Positions 20,318 to 29,203 of a DNA stretch of 64,000 nucleotides are shown in pieces. The notes below the pieces were generated by a model. It ran no database searches. It was not told where the DNA came from and was given only the letters and a program-made list of their open reading frames with translations. Position 1 is the stretch's first letter. Every line of letters starts with the position of its first letter. The DNA comes from Clostridia bacterium (lineage in GTDB: Bacteria > Bacillota > Clostridia > Monoglobales > Monoglobaceae): the NCBI GenBank assembly GCA_017546145.1, contig JAFYXN010000025.1, positions 56,283-120,282 on the forward strand, given 5' to 3'. The translations under genes and the position numbers were made by a program.

Positions 20318-21082
20318 ATGGGAAAGGTTATTGCTATTGCAAACCAAAAGGGCGGTGTGGGCAAAACTACAACTGCCGTCAATTTAAGTGCGTGCCTTGG
20401 CAAAAGGGGGAAAAAGACACTTCTTATTGATATAGACCCTCAGGGAAATACCACAAGCGGTCTGGGGGTTGACCCAAAGACGGTGGAACAATCCGTTTAT
20501 GACTGTATTATAAATGATGTTCCCATGAGTGAGGTAATTATAAAAACCGAGTTTGACAATCTTTGGATTTGCCCTTCAAACATTGATTTGGCAGGTGCAG
20601 AGCTTGAGCTTGTTATGAAGGAAAACCGCGAATTTGTGTTAAAAAGCTCTATTGCAGAAATAAAGGACGATTTTGATTTTATATTTATTGATTGTCCGCC
20701 TTCGCTTGGGCTTATAACACTTAATTCGTTTACCGCAACAGATACGGTGCTTGTGCCTATCCAGTGTGAATATTATGCGCTTGAAGGGCTTAGCCAGCTT
20801 ACCAATACCATAAAAATGGTTAAGCAAAGGCTTAATCCTGAGCTTAGCCTTGAAGGGGTGTTGCTTACCATGTTTGACGCAAGGACAAACCTTTCGATTC
20901 AGGTGGTTGATGAGGTTAAGAAGTTCTTCAGGGACAAGGTTTTTGCGACAATAATTCCGCGAAACGTGCGTCTTTCAGAGGCGCCAAGCTTTGGACAGCC
21001 AGTAATTGAATATGACAAAAACTCCAGAGGTGCTGAATGTTATACAGACCTTGCAGAGGAGCTTATAGAAAGAAATTCATAA
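20318..21082 (+). CDS. parA: Chromosome-partitioning ATPase ParA (Soj)
   Basis: 254 residues. The deviant Walker A is KGGVGKTTTAVNL, followed by LLIDIDPQGN and the Walker B region FIFIDCPPSLG. It forms an ATP-dependent nucleoid-bound gradient that moves ParB-parS complexes and in Bacillus also influences DnaA. The ATG is preceded by GAGAGG; parB begins 23 bases after the stop. Confidence 0.97.
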   Translation: MGKVIAIANQKGGVGKTTTAVNLSACLGKRGKKTLLIDIDPQGNTTSGLGVDPKTVEQSVYDCIINDVPMSEVIIKTEFDNLWICPSNIDLAGAELELVMKENREFVLKSSIAEIKDDFDFIFIDCPPSLGLITLNSFTATDTVLVPIQCEYYALEGLSQLTNTIKMVKQRLNPELSLEGVLLTMFDARTNLSIQVVDEVKKFFRDKVFATIIPRNVRLSEAPSFGQPVIEYDKNSRGAECYTDLAEELIERNS

Positions 21083-21105
21083 AATTTGACGAAAGGGGAC
21101 TAAAA

Positions 21106-22020
21106 ATGGCAGAAACAAATGCAAAGCCAAAGGCAAAAAAGGGTCTTGGCAGAGGCTTGGGCGCATTTTTTGATGATGTTCCGGTTGCCGCTGTGCCGTC
21201 TGCGGGTGAGAGTTTATCCCAAAAACAAAGCGCAGGCGAAGGGGTAACAAGGTTAAAGCTTCGCGATATTGAGCCAAATCCCGACCAGCCAAGAAAGACC
21301 TTTGATAAGGACGCTCTTGATGCGTTGGCGGCATCAATCAAAGAGCATGGGCTTATTCAACCAATCCTTGTAAAGCCTGAGAAAAACGGTATTTATATTA
21401 TAATTGCAGGCGAAAGGCGGTGGAGAGCCGCAAAGCTTGCAGGATTAAAGGAAGTTCCGTGCATTATCGGCGAGTATTCCGAAAAACAGGTTATGGAAAT
21501 TGCGCTTATTGAAAACCTTCAGCGCGAAGACCTTAATCCGATTGAAGAGGCAGAAGGCTACAAAAAACTTATGGATACCTTTGCTCTTACACAGGAGGAG
21601 GTTTCGGCAAGAGTGGGCAAAAGCCGCAGTGCGGTGGCGAATGCCTTGCGTCTAAACCACCTTTCGGATACCATAAAAAAGATGTTGACAGCCGGCAAAA
21701 TAAGCTCGGGTCATGCAAGAGCAATTCTTTCGCTTGAAAAGGAATCTGACAGACTTATCTTAGCAGAAAAAATTGAAAAAGACGGTCTTAGCGTTCGTCA
21801 GGCAGAAGCTGCTGCGGCAGTTATGGCAAAGAACGGCGGAGCAAAAAAAGCAAAGAGCGTTGACAAAAATATTGAAGCATATTTCAGAAGTCTTGCGGAC
21901 ACTCTTTCGCACAAGCTGGAAACCAAGGTTTCAATTAAGCATGGAAAAAAACGCGGCAAAATTGAGATTGAATATTACAGCAACGAGGACTTGGAAAATA
22001 TTCTTCGTAAGATAAAATAA
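21106..22020 (+). CDS. parB: Chromosome-partitioning protein ParB (Spo0J), CTPase
   Basis: 304 residues from the ATG at 21106 (MAETNAKPKAKKGLGRGLGAF), chosen because GAAAGGGGA precedes it and the GLGRGL N-terminal ParA-stimulating motif then sits at the start. The ParB/Srx core shows PNPDQPRKTFD, GLIQPILVK and AGERRWRAAKLAG; the helix-turn-helix (VSARVGKSRSAVANALRLNHL) reads parS; the C-terminus dimerises. Confidence 0.97.
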   Translation: MAETNAKPKAKKGLGRGLGAFFDDVPVAAVPSAGESLSQKQSAGEGVTRLKLRDIEPNPDQPRKTFDKDALDALAASIKEHGLIQPILVKPEKNGIYIIIAGERRWRAAKLAGLKEVPCIIGEYSEKQVMEIALIENLQREDLNPIEEAEGYKKLMDTFALTQEEVSARVGKSRSAVANALRLNHLSDTIKKMLTAGKISSGHARAILSLEKESDRLILAEKIEKDGLSVRQAEAAAAVMAKNGGAKKAKSVDKNIEAYFRSLADTLSHKLETKVSIKHGKKRGKIEIEYYSNEDLENILRKIK

Positions 22021-22058
22021 TTTACATTATTTTCCAAAAATCGACTTTTAAAATCTGT

Positions 22059-22124
22059 CCTTAAATGCAAAAAACACAGTGCAGCAATGAAGTTATATTA
22101 AAAATGGGCAAGATGCATTTAAGG
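22059..22124 (+). repeat. 11-bp inverted repeat in the parB leader gap
   Basis: CCTTAAATGCA (22059-22069) and TGCATTTAAGG (22114-22124) are perfect complements separated by 44 bases, between parB and the next gene. No T tract follows, so it is not an obvious terminator; it may fold in the mRNA. Confidence 0.4.
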
Positions 22125-22171
22125 GGCAAAATTTTAGCAAATACGGCCATGACGGACAAGAGGTGAAAAAT

Positions 22172-22579
22172 TTGAAGAAAAATTACAAAAGAATATTTGG
22201 CTACGCATTTATAATGATTATTTGTGTAATCGCAATTGTTTTAATGGCGTGTCTTTCGGAAAATCGGCTTGAAGGGTATCAGACCGAATATGAAACAGCC
22301 ATTAACGGACATCAGCGGCAGATAGAAGCTCTTGAAAAAGAAATTTTAAATCTTAGCAACGAAAATGCCGAGCTTAAGAAAAAAATTGACATGACTTCCT
22401 CATTGCAATCCGAGCTTGAAACCGGAAGTCAGGCGATGAATGATATGAAAGAGCTTTTTGAGCTTTTCAAAAGCGGCAGCCGTGATGAGGCAAGAAAAGA
22501 ATTTGCAAAAATTGAGCCGATTGGCTTTGATGATGTAAGTCTTGCGTATTATGAGTTATTAAAGGAATATTTAAAGTAG
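22172..22579 (+). CDS. Small membrane-anchored coiled-coil protein, unknown
   Basis: 135 residues from a TTG at 22172 (MKKNYKRIFGYAF), which is well placed after AAGAGGTG; a GTG three codons upstream overlaps that ribosome site. One transmembrane helix (FIMIICVIAIVLMACL, residues about 11-28) is followed by an acidic heptad-rich coiled coil (QRQIEALEKEILNLSNENAELKK split over residues about 45-75) and a helical tail. The topology resembles FtsB/FtsL-like bitopic proteins but no family motif is seen. It lies between parB and serS in one orientation. Function unknown. Confidence 0.75.
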   Translation: MKKNYKRIFGYAFIMIICVIAIVLMACLSENRLEGYQTEYETAINGHQRQIEALEKEILNLSNENAELKKKIDMTSSLQSELETGSQAMNDMKELFELFKSGSRDEARKEFAKIEPIGFDDVSLAYYELLKEYLK

Positions 22580-22600
22580 CAGATAAAGGAGATAAAAAAG

Positions 22601-23884
22601 ATGATTGACATTAAGATTTTAAGAAACGAACCCGAAAAGCTTATTGAGGCGCTTAAAAGAAGAAAGGAAGACCGCATTGATATTGACGGACTTTTAGAGC
22701 TTGACAAAAAGCGCCGTGAGGCATTGTTCAGCGTTGAGCAGATGAAAAGCCGTCAGAACGAGGTTTCAAAGCAGATTCCTGCAATGAAGAAGGAAGGCAA
22801 GGACACAACAGCTATTTTTGCAGAGATGAAGGTCCTTTCAGACGACATCAAAAAGCTTGACGAGGAAGTAAGAGCAATTGACGAGCAGATTGAAAAGATA
22901 ATGTATACTATTCCAAACATTGCAAACCCCACAGTTCCTGAAGGCGATACAGATGAAGATAATATCGAGGTACGCCGCTTTATGGAGCCGACAAGCTTTG
23001 ACTTTGAGCCAAAGGCACACTGGGATTTGGGCGAGGATTTGGGTATTTTGGACGCAGCGACAGCGGCAAAGATTACAGGTACTCGTTTCACGGTATATAA
23101 GGGCGTTGGCGCTCAGCTTGAAAGAGCGGTTATTAACTTCTACCTTGATACACACACTACACAAAACGGCTACAAAGAAATCTTCCCGCCGTTTATGGTA
23201 CACAGAAACAGCATGGTAGGTACAGGTCAGTTGCCCAAGTTTGAAGAGGATGCATTTAAGGTTTCAAACACCGACTACTTCCTTGTTCCCACAGCAGAGG
23301 TTCCTGTAACAAATATGCACAGAGACGAAATCCTTGACGGAAGCAAGCTGCCCATTAAGTATTGTGCATACACTGCGTGCTTCAGAGCAGAGGCAGGAAG
23401 TGCCGGCAGAGATACAAGAGGTCTTATCCGTCAGCATCAGTTCAACAAGGTTGAGCTTGTTAAGTTTGCAAATCCTGAAAATTCTTACGAAGAGCTTGAA
23501 AGCCTTGTAAACGATGCAGAATCAGTTCTTAAGCTTCTTAAGCTGCCCTACAGAGTTGTTAAAATCTGTATCGGCGACCTTGGCTTTACTGCGGCAATGA
23601 AGTATGATATTGAAGTGTGGATGCCCAGCTATAACCGCTTTGTTGAGATTTCTTCATGCAGTAACTTTGAAGATTTTCAGGCAAGACGTGCAAATATTAA
23701 GTTCAAAAATTCTGTTAAGGACAAGGCACAGCTTGTTCACACACTGAACGGCTCGGGCGTTGCAATCGGAAGAACAGTTGCGGCAATCCTTGAAAATTAT
23801 CAGAACGAAGACGGTTCGGTAACTGTTCCCGAAGTTTTAAGACCATATATGGGTGGCAAGGAAGTTATCTATCCTGAAAAATAA
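22601..23884 (+). CDS. serS: Seryl-tRNA synthetase
   Basis: 427 residues. It charges tRNA-Ser (and tRNA-Sec precursors). The N-terminal antiparallel coiled-coil arm spans about residues 30-105; class II motif 2 is [23 protein letters not shown] and motif 3 is [19 protein letters not shown]; the serine-binding loop [15 protein letters not shown] is present. No T-box leader is visible upstream. Confidence 0.98.
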   Translation: MIDIKILRNEPEKLIEALKRRKEDRIDIDGLLELDKKRREALFSVEQMKSRQNEVSKQIPAMKKEGKDTTAIFAEMKVLSDDIKKLDEEVRAIDEQIEKIMYTIPNIANPTVPEGDTDEDNIEVRRFMEPTSFDFEPKAHWDLGEDLGILDAATAAKITGTRFTVYKGVGAQLERAVINFYLDTHTTQNGYKEIFPPFMVHRNSMVGTGQLPKFEEDAFKVSNTDYFLVPTAEVPVTNMHRDEILDGSKLPIKYCAYTACFRAEAGSAGRDTRGLIRQHQFNKVELVKFANPENSYEELESLVNDAESVLKLLKLPYRVVKICIGDLGFTAAMKYDIEVWMPSYNRFVEISSCSNFEDFQARRANIKFKNSVKDKAQLVHTLNGSGVAIGRTVAAILENYQNEDGSVTVPEVLRPYMGGKEVIYPEK

Positions 23885-23900
23885 ATTATAAAGCATTAAA

Positions 23901-23940
23901 AAAAGAGCCAAGGAGTGAAAACTCCTTGGCTCTTTTTTTT
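23901..23940. terminator. Bidirectional terminator, serS / oadA
   Basis: AAAAGAGCCAAGGAGT and its complement form a 16-bp stem with a GAAA loop, flanked by A and T runs, between the convergent serS and oadA genes. Confidence 0.92.
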
Positions 23941-23949
23941 GTGTGTGGT

Positions 23950-25350
23950 TTAAGACAAATCAACAACGTTTATTGTTCTAATGCTGTCTTCTGCAGCAGC
24001 TGCTGCAACGGGAGCTGCATCGCGGGTTTCAAAGAATTTCTTTGCAACCTGTGGGAACAGTGCATAGCTGAGCACGTCCTCCTCTGATTTTGCAATACCC
24101 TTTGTTTCCTCGCGGTACTTTTCAAGCTCCGGCTCAATAAGGTCTGCAGGTCTTACTGTAATAACCTCTGCATCACCGATAGCCATTTTTCTTACTTCCT
24201 CGTTAACTGTTCCGGGAAGCTTACCATACTCGCCGCGAAGCAGACCCTTTGATTCCTTTGAAATCATCTTGTATCTGCCCATCAGCACATTAAGAACTGC
24301 CTGAGTTCCGACTATCTGGCTGGTGGGTGTTACAAGCGGAGGAAACCCAAAGTCTTCACGAACTCTGGGAACTTCGGCAAGCACTTCGTAGTACTTGTCC
24401 TCTGCGTTCTGTTGCTTGAGCTGAGAGATAAGGTTTGAAAGCATTCCGCCCGGAACCTGATAAAGAAGTGCGTTGGGGTCAACGTTTAAAACCTTGGGGT
24501 CAAGAGTTCCTTCAGCTTTCATCTTGTCGGCAACCTTGCGGAAGTGCTCAGCTGCCTTTGAAAGTGTAACAAGGTCAAGACCTGTATCGCGGTCTGTGCC
24601 TTTGAGTGTTGCAACCATAGCCTCGGTTGAGGGGTTTGCTGTGCCGTTTGCCATAGGTGACAGCGCGCAGTCAACAATATCAACTCCTGCCTGAGCTGCC
24701 ATAAGGTTTGTCATGTCGCCTGTACCTGCAGTGTTGTGTGTATGCAGGTGAATGGGAACAGAAACATTCTCCTTCAGCTTTTTAACAAGGCTGTATGCAT
24801 CGTAGGGAAGAAGAAGGTTTGCCATATCTTTGATACAGATAACATCTGCACCCATCTTTTCAAGCTCAAGAGCAAGCTTTACAAAGTAGTCCTCGTTATG
24901 AACAGGGCTTGTTGTATAGCTGATTGCGGTTTCGCAAATGCCGCCGTATTCCTTAACAAACTTGATAGCCGCCTCTAAATTGCGGGGGTCATTGAGCGCG
25001 TCAAAAACTCTGACAACGTCAATACCGTTTTCAATGGATTTTTTGCAGAAGTTTTCAACAACGTCATCTGCATAGTGCTTATAGCCTAAGATGTTCTGTC
25101 CGCGGAAGAGCATCTGAAGCTTTGTGTTGGGAAGGTGCTTCTTAAGTGTGCGAAGTCTTTCCCACGGGTCTTCGTTTAAAAATCTCATACATGAGTCAAA
25201 GGTTGCGCCGCCCCAGCATTCCAAGGACCAGTAGCCTACCTTGTCAAGAATTTCAAGGGCAGGAATCATATCCTCAGTCTTCATTCTGGTTGCAGCCTGA
25301 GACTGATGAGCGTCACGAAGGATTGTATCTGTAATTTGTAATTTTGCCAT
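23950..25350 (-). CDS. oadA: Oxaloacetate decarboxylase alpha subunit (carboxyltransferase)
   Basis: 466 residues. It moves the carboxyl group from oxaloacetate to biotin on the separate carrier. The HMGL-like TIM barrel carries TILRDAHQSQAATRM, the substrate region MLFRGQNILGYKHY, the active-site lysine in ICIKDMANLL, and the metal-binding HLHTHNTAGTG. The C-terminus is a conserved PYC/OADA domain ending in an Ala-rich tail with no biotin domain, consistent with the separate biotin protein in the operon. A stand-alone pyruvate carboxylase B subunit is the alternative, but the sodium-pump partners upstream favour a decarboxylase. Confidence 0.93.
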   Translation of the reverse strand: MAKLQITDTILRDAHQSQAATRMKTEDMIPALEILDKVGYWSLECWGGATFDSCMRFLNEDPWERLRTLKKHLPNTKLQMLFRGQNILGYKHYADDVVENFCKKSIENGIDVVRVFDALNDPRNLEAAIKFVKEYGGICETAISYTTSPVHNEDYFVKLALELEKMGADVICIKDMANLLLPYDAYSLVKKLKENVSVPIHLHTHNTAGTGDMTNLMAAQAGVDIVDCALSPMANGTANPSTEAMVATLKGTDRDTGLDLVTLSKAAEHFRKVADKMKAEGTLDPKVLNVDPNALLYQVPGGMLSNLISQLKQQNAEDKYYEVLAEVPRVREDFGFPPLVTPTSQIVGTQAVLNVLMGRYKMISKESKGLLRGEYGKLPGTVNEEVRKMAIGDAEVITVRPADLIEPELEKYREETKGIAKSEEDVLSYALFPQVAKKFFETRDAAPVAAAAAEDSIRTINVVDLS

Positions 25351-25425
25351 AATTACTCATTTCCTTTCTTGTTAGGGCCGATGCCCACATCGACCCGTTT
25401 TTATGTTCAAAAATCTTACGCTCTT

Positions 25426-27036
25426 TTAACCAAATAATGCTATAAGAGTACCTGCGGCAATTGCAGAGCCGATTACACCTGCAACATTGGGACCCATAGC
25501 GTGCATAAGCAGGAAGTTCTGGGGGTTTTCCTTCTGACCTACAACCTGAGATACACGAGCCGCCATAGGCACGGCAGAAACGCCTGCTGAACCGATAAGG
25601 GGGTTAATCTTGTTCTTGAGGAACAGATTCATAAACTTAGCCAAAAGCACGCCGCCTGCAGTACCAAAACCAAATGCTACAACGCCCATAACAATAATTG
25701 CTAAGGTCTTGGGTGCAAGGAAGGTATCGGCTGTTGCAGTAGCACCAACCGAGATGCCAAGGAATATTGTTACAATATTCATCAGCTCGTTCTGCATTGT
25801 TTTTGAAATTCTGTCAACAACTCCGCATTCCTTTGCAAGGTTACCAAGCATCAGAGCGCCAACAAGCGGACCTGCTGAGGGAACAAGAAGTGTTACAAAA
25901 ACAGTAATTGCAATGGGGAATACTATCTTTTCGGTTTTTGAAACCTCACGAAGCGGTTTCATAACAATCTGGCGTTCCTTTTTGGTTGTAAGAAGCTTCA
26001 TAATGGGCGGCTGAATTACAGGAACCAGAGCCATGTATGAGTATGCCGCAACAGCAATCGGGCCTAAAAGGTGAGGAGCAAGTCTTGTTGTAACAAAGAT
26101 TGCTGTAGGGCCGTCAGCACCGCCGATAATACCGGTTGAAGCTGCTTCTGCGGGATTAAAGCCAAGATAGCTTACACCAATGTATGTAATAAAAATTCCA
26201 AGCTGAGCTGCAGCGCCAAGAAGAAGGCTCTTGGGATTTGCAATCAGCGGACCAAAGTCGGTCATTGCACCAACGCCCATAAAGATAAGGCAGGGATAAA
26301 TGCCCAGCTTTACGCCAAGATACAGGTAGTCGATAAGACCGGGTGTGATTGAATTTGATGCTGAGAACAAATTCCAGTGAACATGGCCGTCAGCAAAAAG
26401 CTCTTCGTGGAACATCTCTGCGCCAGGAAGGTTTGTAAGAAGCATACCAAATGCAATAGGAAGAAGGAGCAGCGGCTCAAACTTCTTAACAATAGCAAGA
26501 TACATAAGTACAAATGATATAAGAATCATAACAAGAATCTTCCAGTTAGCTGCGATTGCCGAAAAGCCGGTCTGACCGAGGAAGTTCATAATTGCGCCCA
26601 TGGGTGTTATATCATTTGCAAAGATATTTTCGATTTTGTAGTCGGTAAAGGTCATTTCCTTTGTAAGGTCAACATCTGTACTGTGGATAAGATAGCTGAA
26701 TGTAAGAGCAAAGGAAGGGGGATTTTGGGCATCAAATCCGGGGATTTCCGCGTTAAGCTTAAACAGTACCTCGCTGCCTGCAGGGATGTCAGAGCCATAC
26801 TGGATTCCGGGGTATTCAAGCTTTACAGCGTTTGTGTCGGCAGCAAACATAACAGTGTTTATGTAAAGGTTGTCGTTTGTCATATTTGCTACGGTAAATG
26901 ATAGGGTTTTTGTTTCGGCGTCATAAGCCGGATTTTTTGCGGTAAGAATTTGGTCGCTGCCCTCTGCAAAGCAGGTTGCCATTGAGCAGATAAGAACCAA
27001 AGCCGCAAGAAATGCTGCAAAAATTCTTTTTTTCAT
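25426..27036 (-). CDS. oadB: Sodium-translocating decarboxylase beta subunit with extra N-terminal exported domain
   Basis: 536 residues, longer than the usual 375-430. Residues about 150-536 are the OadB/GcdB membrane pump, with the conserved [20 protein letters not shown], the long hydrophobic segments, and [14 protein letters not shown]. It decarboxylates carboxybiotin and exports Na+. The first 25 residues are a clear signal peptide ([23 protein letters not shown]), followed by about 120 residues of beta-rich sequence ([19 protein letters not shown]) predicted outside the membrane. That front domain is not part of classic OadB. Preceded by GAAAGG. Confidence 0.92.
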   Translation of the reverse strand: MKKRIFAAFLAALVLICSMATCFAEGSDQILTAKNPAYDAETKTLSFTVANMTNDNLYINTVMFAADTNAVKLEYPGIQYGSDIPAGSEVLFKLNAEIPGFDAQNPPSFALTFSYLIHSTDVDLTKEMTFTDYKIENIFANDITPMGAIMNFLGQTGFSAIAANWKILVMILISFVLMYLAIVKKFEPLLLLPIAFGMLLTNLPGAEMFHEELFADGHVHWNLFSASNSITPGLIDYLYLGVKLGIYPCLIFMGVGAMTDFGPLIANPKSLLLGAAAQLGIFITYIGVSYLGFNPAEAASTGIIGGADGPTAIFVTTRLAPHLLGPIAVAAYSYMALVPVIQPPIMKLLTTKKERQIVMKPLREVSKTEKIVFPIAITVFVTLLVPSAGPLVGALMLGNLAKECGVVDRISKTMQNELMNIVTIFLGISVGATATADTFLAPKTLAIIVMGVVAFGFGTAGGVLLAKFMNLFLKNKINPLIGSAGVSAVPMAARVSQVVGQKENPQNFLLMHAMGPNVAGVIGSAIAAGTLIALFG

Positions 27037-27059
27037 AGTCGGTCAACTGCCTTTCTTTT

Positions 27060-27422
27060 TTACTTAATTGTGCAGAGTGCTGTGCCTGCCTCAACTGCCT
27101 GTCCTGCTGCTACTGAAACAGCTGTAACTGTGCCGTCTGCGCCTGCCATGATTTCGTTTTCCATCTTCATAGCCTCAAGAATCATAAGCACCTGACCTGC
27201 TGAAACTTTGTCGCCTGCCTTAACATTTACTGAAAGAATTGTACCGGGCATGGGGCTTGTTACAGCCTCGCCGTCGCCTGATGCTGAAGGTGCGGGAGCT
27301 GCCGCAGGAGCCTCAGCCGGTGCTGCTGCGGGTGCAGGTGTTGCAGCTGCTTCTATTTCGCTCATAAGCTCAATTTCGATTTCATAAGCTGTTCCGTTTA
27401 CGTTTACTTTATACTTTTTCAT
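27060..27422 (-). CDS. Biotin carboxyl carrier protein of the decarboxylase
   Basis: 120 residues from the ATG at 27422, chosen by a perfect GGAGGG eight bases upstream. A short N-terminal beta segment is followed by an Ala/Pro-rich flexible linker (residues about 30-52) and a biotinyl domain whose biotinylated lysine lies in [13 protein letters not shown]. It shuttles CO2 from oadA to the membrane subunit oadB. The position between oadG and oadB is typical of Clostridia. Confidence 0.95.
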   Translation of the reverse strand: MKKYKVNVNGTAYEIEIELMSEIEAAATPAPAAAPAEAPAAAPAPSASGDGEAVTSPMPGTILSVNVKAGDKVSAGQVLMILEAMKMENEIMAGADGTVTAVSVAAGQAVEAGTALCTIK

Positions 27423-27473
27423 TGTATTTCCCTCCAAAATTAAAATTTAGTGTTTTATCTGTGTAAAAAATAG

Positions 27474-27767
27474 TTAGGCTTTCTTAAACGAAAGGACCTT
27501 TATGTTGCTTGCGTCTGTACCAAGCTCTTCTGCGATGCAGGCACAGATTCCGGCAACCACTGCCTGCTTTTCAGCCGGCGCAAGTGTGACAGCCTTATCT
27601 GCTGCAGGCTGAGCAGGTGCCAAAGCATTTGCGGGAGCCTTTTTGTTTTTGGTTAAAGCTCTTACAGCAGCACTCATCAGCAAGCAAATAAATACTATAC
27701 AGATAAGTCCGATAAACACCGTACCCATACCCATGATACAAACAAAGCCGTTTGATAAACTTGTCAT
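27474..27767 (-). CDS. oadG: Decarboxylase gamma subunit (OadG family)
   Basis: 97 residues: one N-terminal transmembrane helix (FVCIMGMGTVFIGLICIVFICLLM), a Lys/Ala/Pro-rich stretch, and a short C-terminal region (AVVAGICACIAEEL, IKVLSFKK). OadG anchors and assembles the alpha-beta complex. First gene of the oadG-carrier-oadB-oadA operon, with AAGGAGGGA before its ATG. Confidence 0.88.
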   Translation of the reverse strand: MTSLSNGFVCIMGMGTVFIGLICIVFICLLMSAAVRALTKNKKAPANALAPAQPAADKAVTLAPAEKQAVVAGICACIAEELGTDASNIKVLSFKKA

Positions 27768-27859
27768 AGCGGGGTATCCCTCCTTGTGTTGAATTTTAGT
27801 GAACTCTGCCTCGGGCAGAAATAATTTACTTTGATATATATTTAACGAAGATTTGCCGA

Positions 27860-27895
27860 ATACAAACGAAGAATCAAGAGATCCTTCGTTTGTAT
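27860..27895. other. Stem-loop between lysC end and oadG start region
   Basis: ATACAAACGAAG (27860-27871) pairs with CTTCGTTTGTAT (27884-27895). It lies between the lysC stop and the oadG leader; no T run follows on the minus strand, so the role (weak terminator or mRNA-end stabiliser) is unclear. Confidence 0.45.
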
Positions 27896-27906
27896 CATGT
27901 AGGTTT

Positions 27907-29112
27907 TTAGATCAAGAACTTATCGTGGATTGCCTGAACAGCCTTGTCAGCGTTCTTTACATTGATAAGAACAGAAATCTTTGTTTCGGATGTTGAAATC
28001 ATGTGAATATTGATTCCTGCATCATAAAGTGCCTCAAACATCTTTGCGGCAACGCCGGGGTTGTTTACCATACCTGCGCCGACAATTGAAACCTTGCTGA
28101 TGTCTTCGCGGTGAGTAATTTCCTCATAGCAAAGAGTTTCTTTTTCAGCTTCGAGCAGGGCAATAGCCTCGTTTGTATGATTTTTTGTAACAGTAAAGGA
28201 TATATCCTTCTTGTCGTTTCTTCCGATTGACTGAAGAATAACATCAACGTTGATACCCTTCTTTGCAAGAAGTGAGAACACCTTAAACGCAATACCGGGC
28301 TTATCCTCAAGACCTATAATTGCAATACGGGCAACGTCATTATCTCTTGCCACACCTCTGATTAACATTTTTTCCACAGAAACCGCCTCCTTAACAATTG
28401 TTCCGTCTATTTTTTGAAAACTTGATTTAACTTCCAGCTTAACACCGTATTTTTTAGCCATCTCAACCGAGCGGTTGTGCAGTACGTTTGCACCAAGACT
28501 TGCAAGGTCAAGCATTTCGTCATAAGTGATTGCGTCAAGCTTCTTTGCAGTTGGTACAATACGCGGGTCAGCTGTATAAACGCCGTCAACGTCGGTATAA
28601 ATTTCACACTTGTCGGCGTGGATTGCAGCAGCTATTGCAACTGCGGAAGTATCACTGCCGCCGCGGCCCAGTGTGGTGATGTCGTCGTACTTGTCAAGCC
28701 CCTGAAAGCCTGCAACAATAACAATCTTCTTTTTGTCAAGCTCAGACATAATGCGCTCGGTGTCGATTTTCTTTATACGTGCGTTGCCTGAGTTAGAGTC
28801 TGTTGCAAACCCTGCCTGCCAGCCTGTAAGTGAAATAACAGGTGCGCCAAGCTTTTCGATTGCCATTGCCAAAAGAGCAATTGAAATCTGCTCGCCTGAG
28901 GACAAAAGCATATCCATCTCACGCTTTGAGGGGTTTGAGTTAATCTCGTGTGCCTTTTCAATAAGGTCGTCTGTTGTGTCGCCCTGAGCAGAAACAACCA
29001 CAACAACCGAGTTGCCGTCGCGGTAAGTTTCAGTAACTCTGTTTGCCACATTGTTTACCTTGGCAGCGTCTGCAACTGAGCTGCCGCCGAATTTTTGAAC
29101 TATAATTGCCAA
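27907..29112 (-). CDS. lysC: Aspartokinase
   Basis: 401 residues. It phosphorylates aspartate at the head of the Lys/Thr/Met pathway. The kinase domain starts IVQKFGGSSVAD, with TLGRGGSDTSAVAIAAAI and CEIYTDVDGVYTADPR; two C-terminal ACT repeats (about 255-400) suggest feedback control. The start is a TTG at 29112, eight bases after GGAGG; another TTG two codons upstream is too close. Downstream of hom in the same orientation, probably co-transcribed. Confidence 0.95.
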   Translation of the reverse strand: MAIIVQKFGGSSVADAAKVNNVANRVTETYRDGNSVVVVVSAQGDTTDDLIEKAHEINSNPSKREMDMLLSSGEQISIALLAMAIEKLGAPVISLTGWQAGFATDSNSGNARIKKIDTERIMSELDKKKIVIVAGFQGLDKYDDITTLGRGGSDTSAVAIAAAIHADKCEIYTDVDGVYTADPRIVPTAKKLDAITYDEMLDLASLGANVLHNRSVEMAKKYGVKLEVKSSFQKIDGTIVKEAVSVEKMLIRGVARDNDVARIAIIGLEDKPGIAFKVFSLLAKKGINVDVILQSIGRNDKKDISFTVTKNHTNEAIALLEAEKETLCYEEITHREDISKVSIVGAGMVNNPGVAAKMFEALYDAGINIHMISTSETKISVLINVKNADKAVQAIHDKFLI

Positions 29113-29141
29113 AGTCAAAACCTCCGATTTTTAATATATTT

Positions 29142-29180
29142 GGGCGGTATCACGGGCGGCAAGCCGCCGGTGATACCGGC
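29142..29180. other. GC-rich stem-loop between hom and lysC
   Basis: An 18-base arm at 29143-29160 pairs with 29163-29180 at 16 positions, loop of two bases. It is strikingly GC-rich for this genome and lacks a T tract on either strand. It may stabilise the hom mRNA end or tune lysC expression within the operon. Confidence 0.5.
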
Positions 29181-29203
29181 ATTTCTTCAAAATTTAATAA
29201 AAC

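Noticed and set aside
22021..22600. T-box leader upstream of serS
   Set aside because: No specifier stem or conserved T-box bulge is visible, and a small gene lies immediately before serS.
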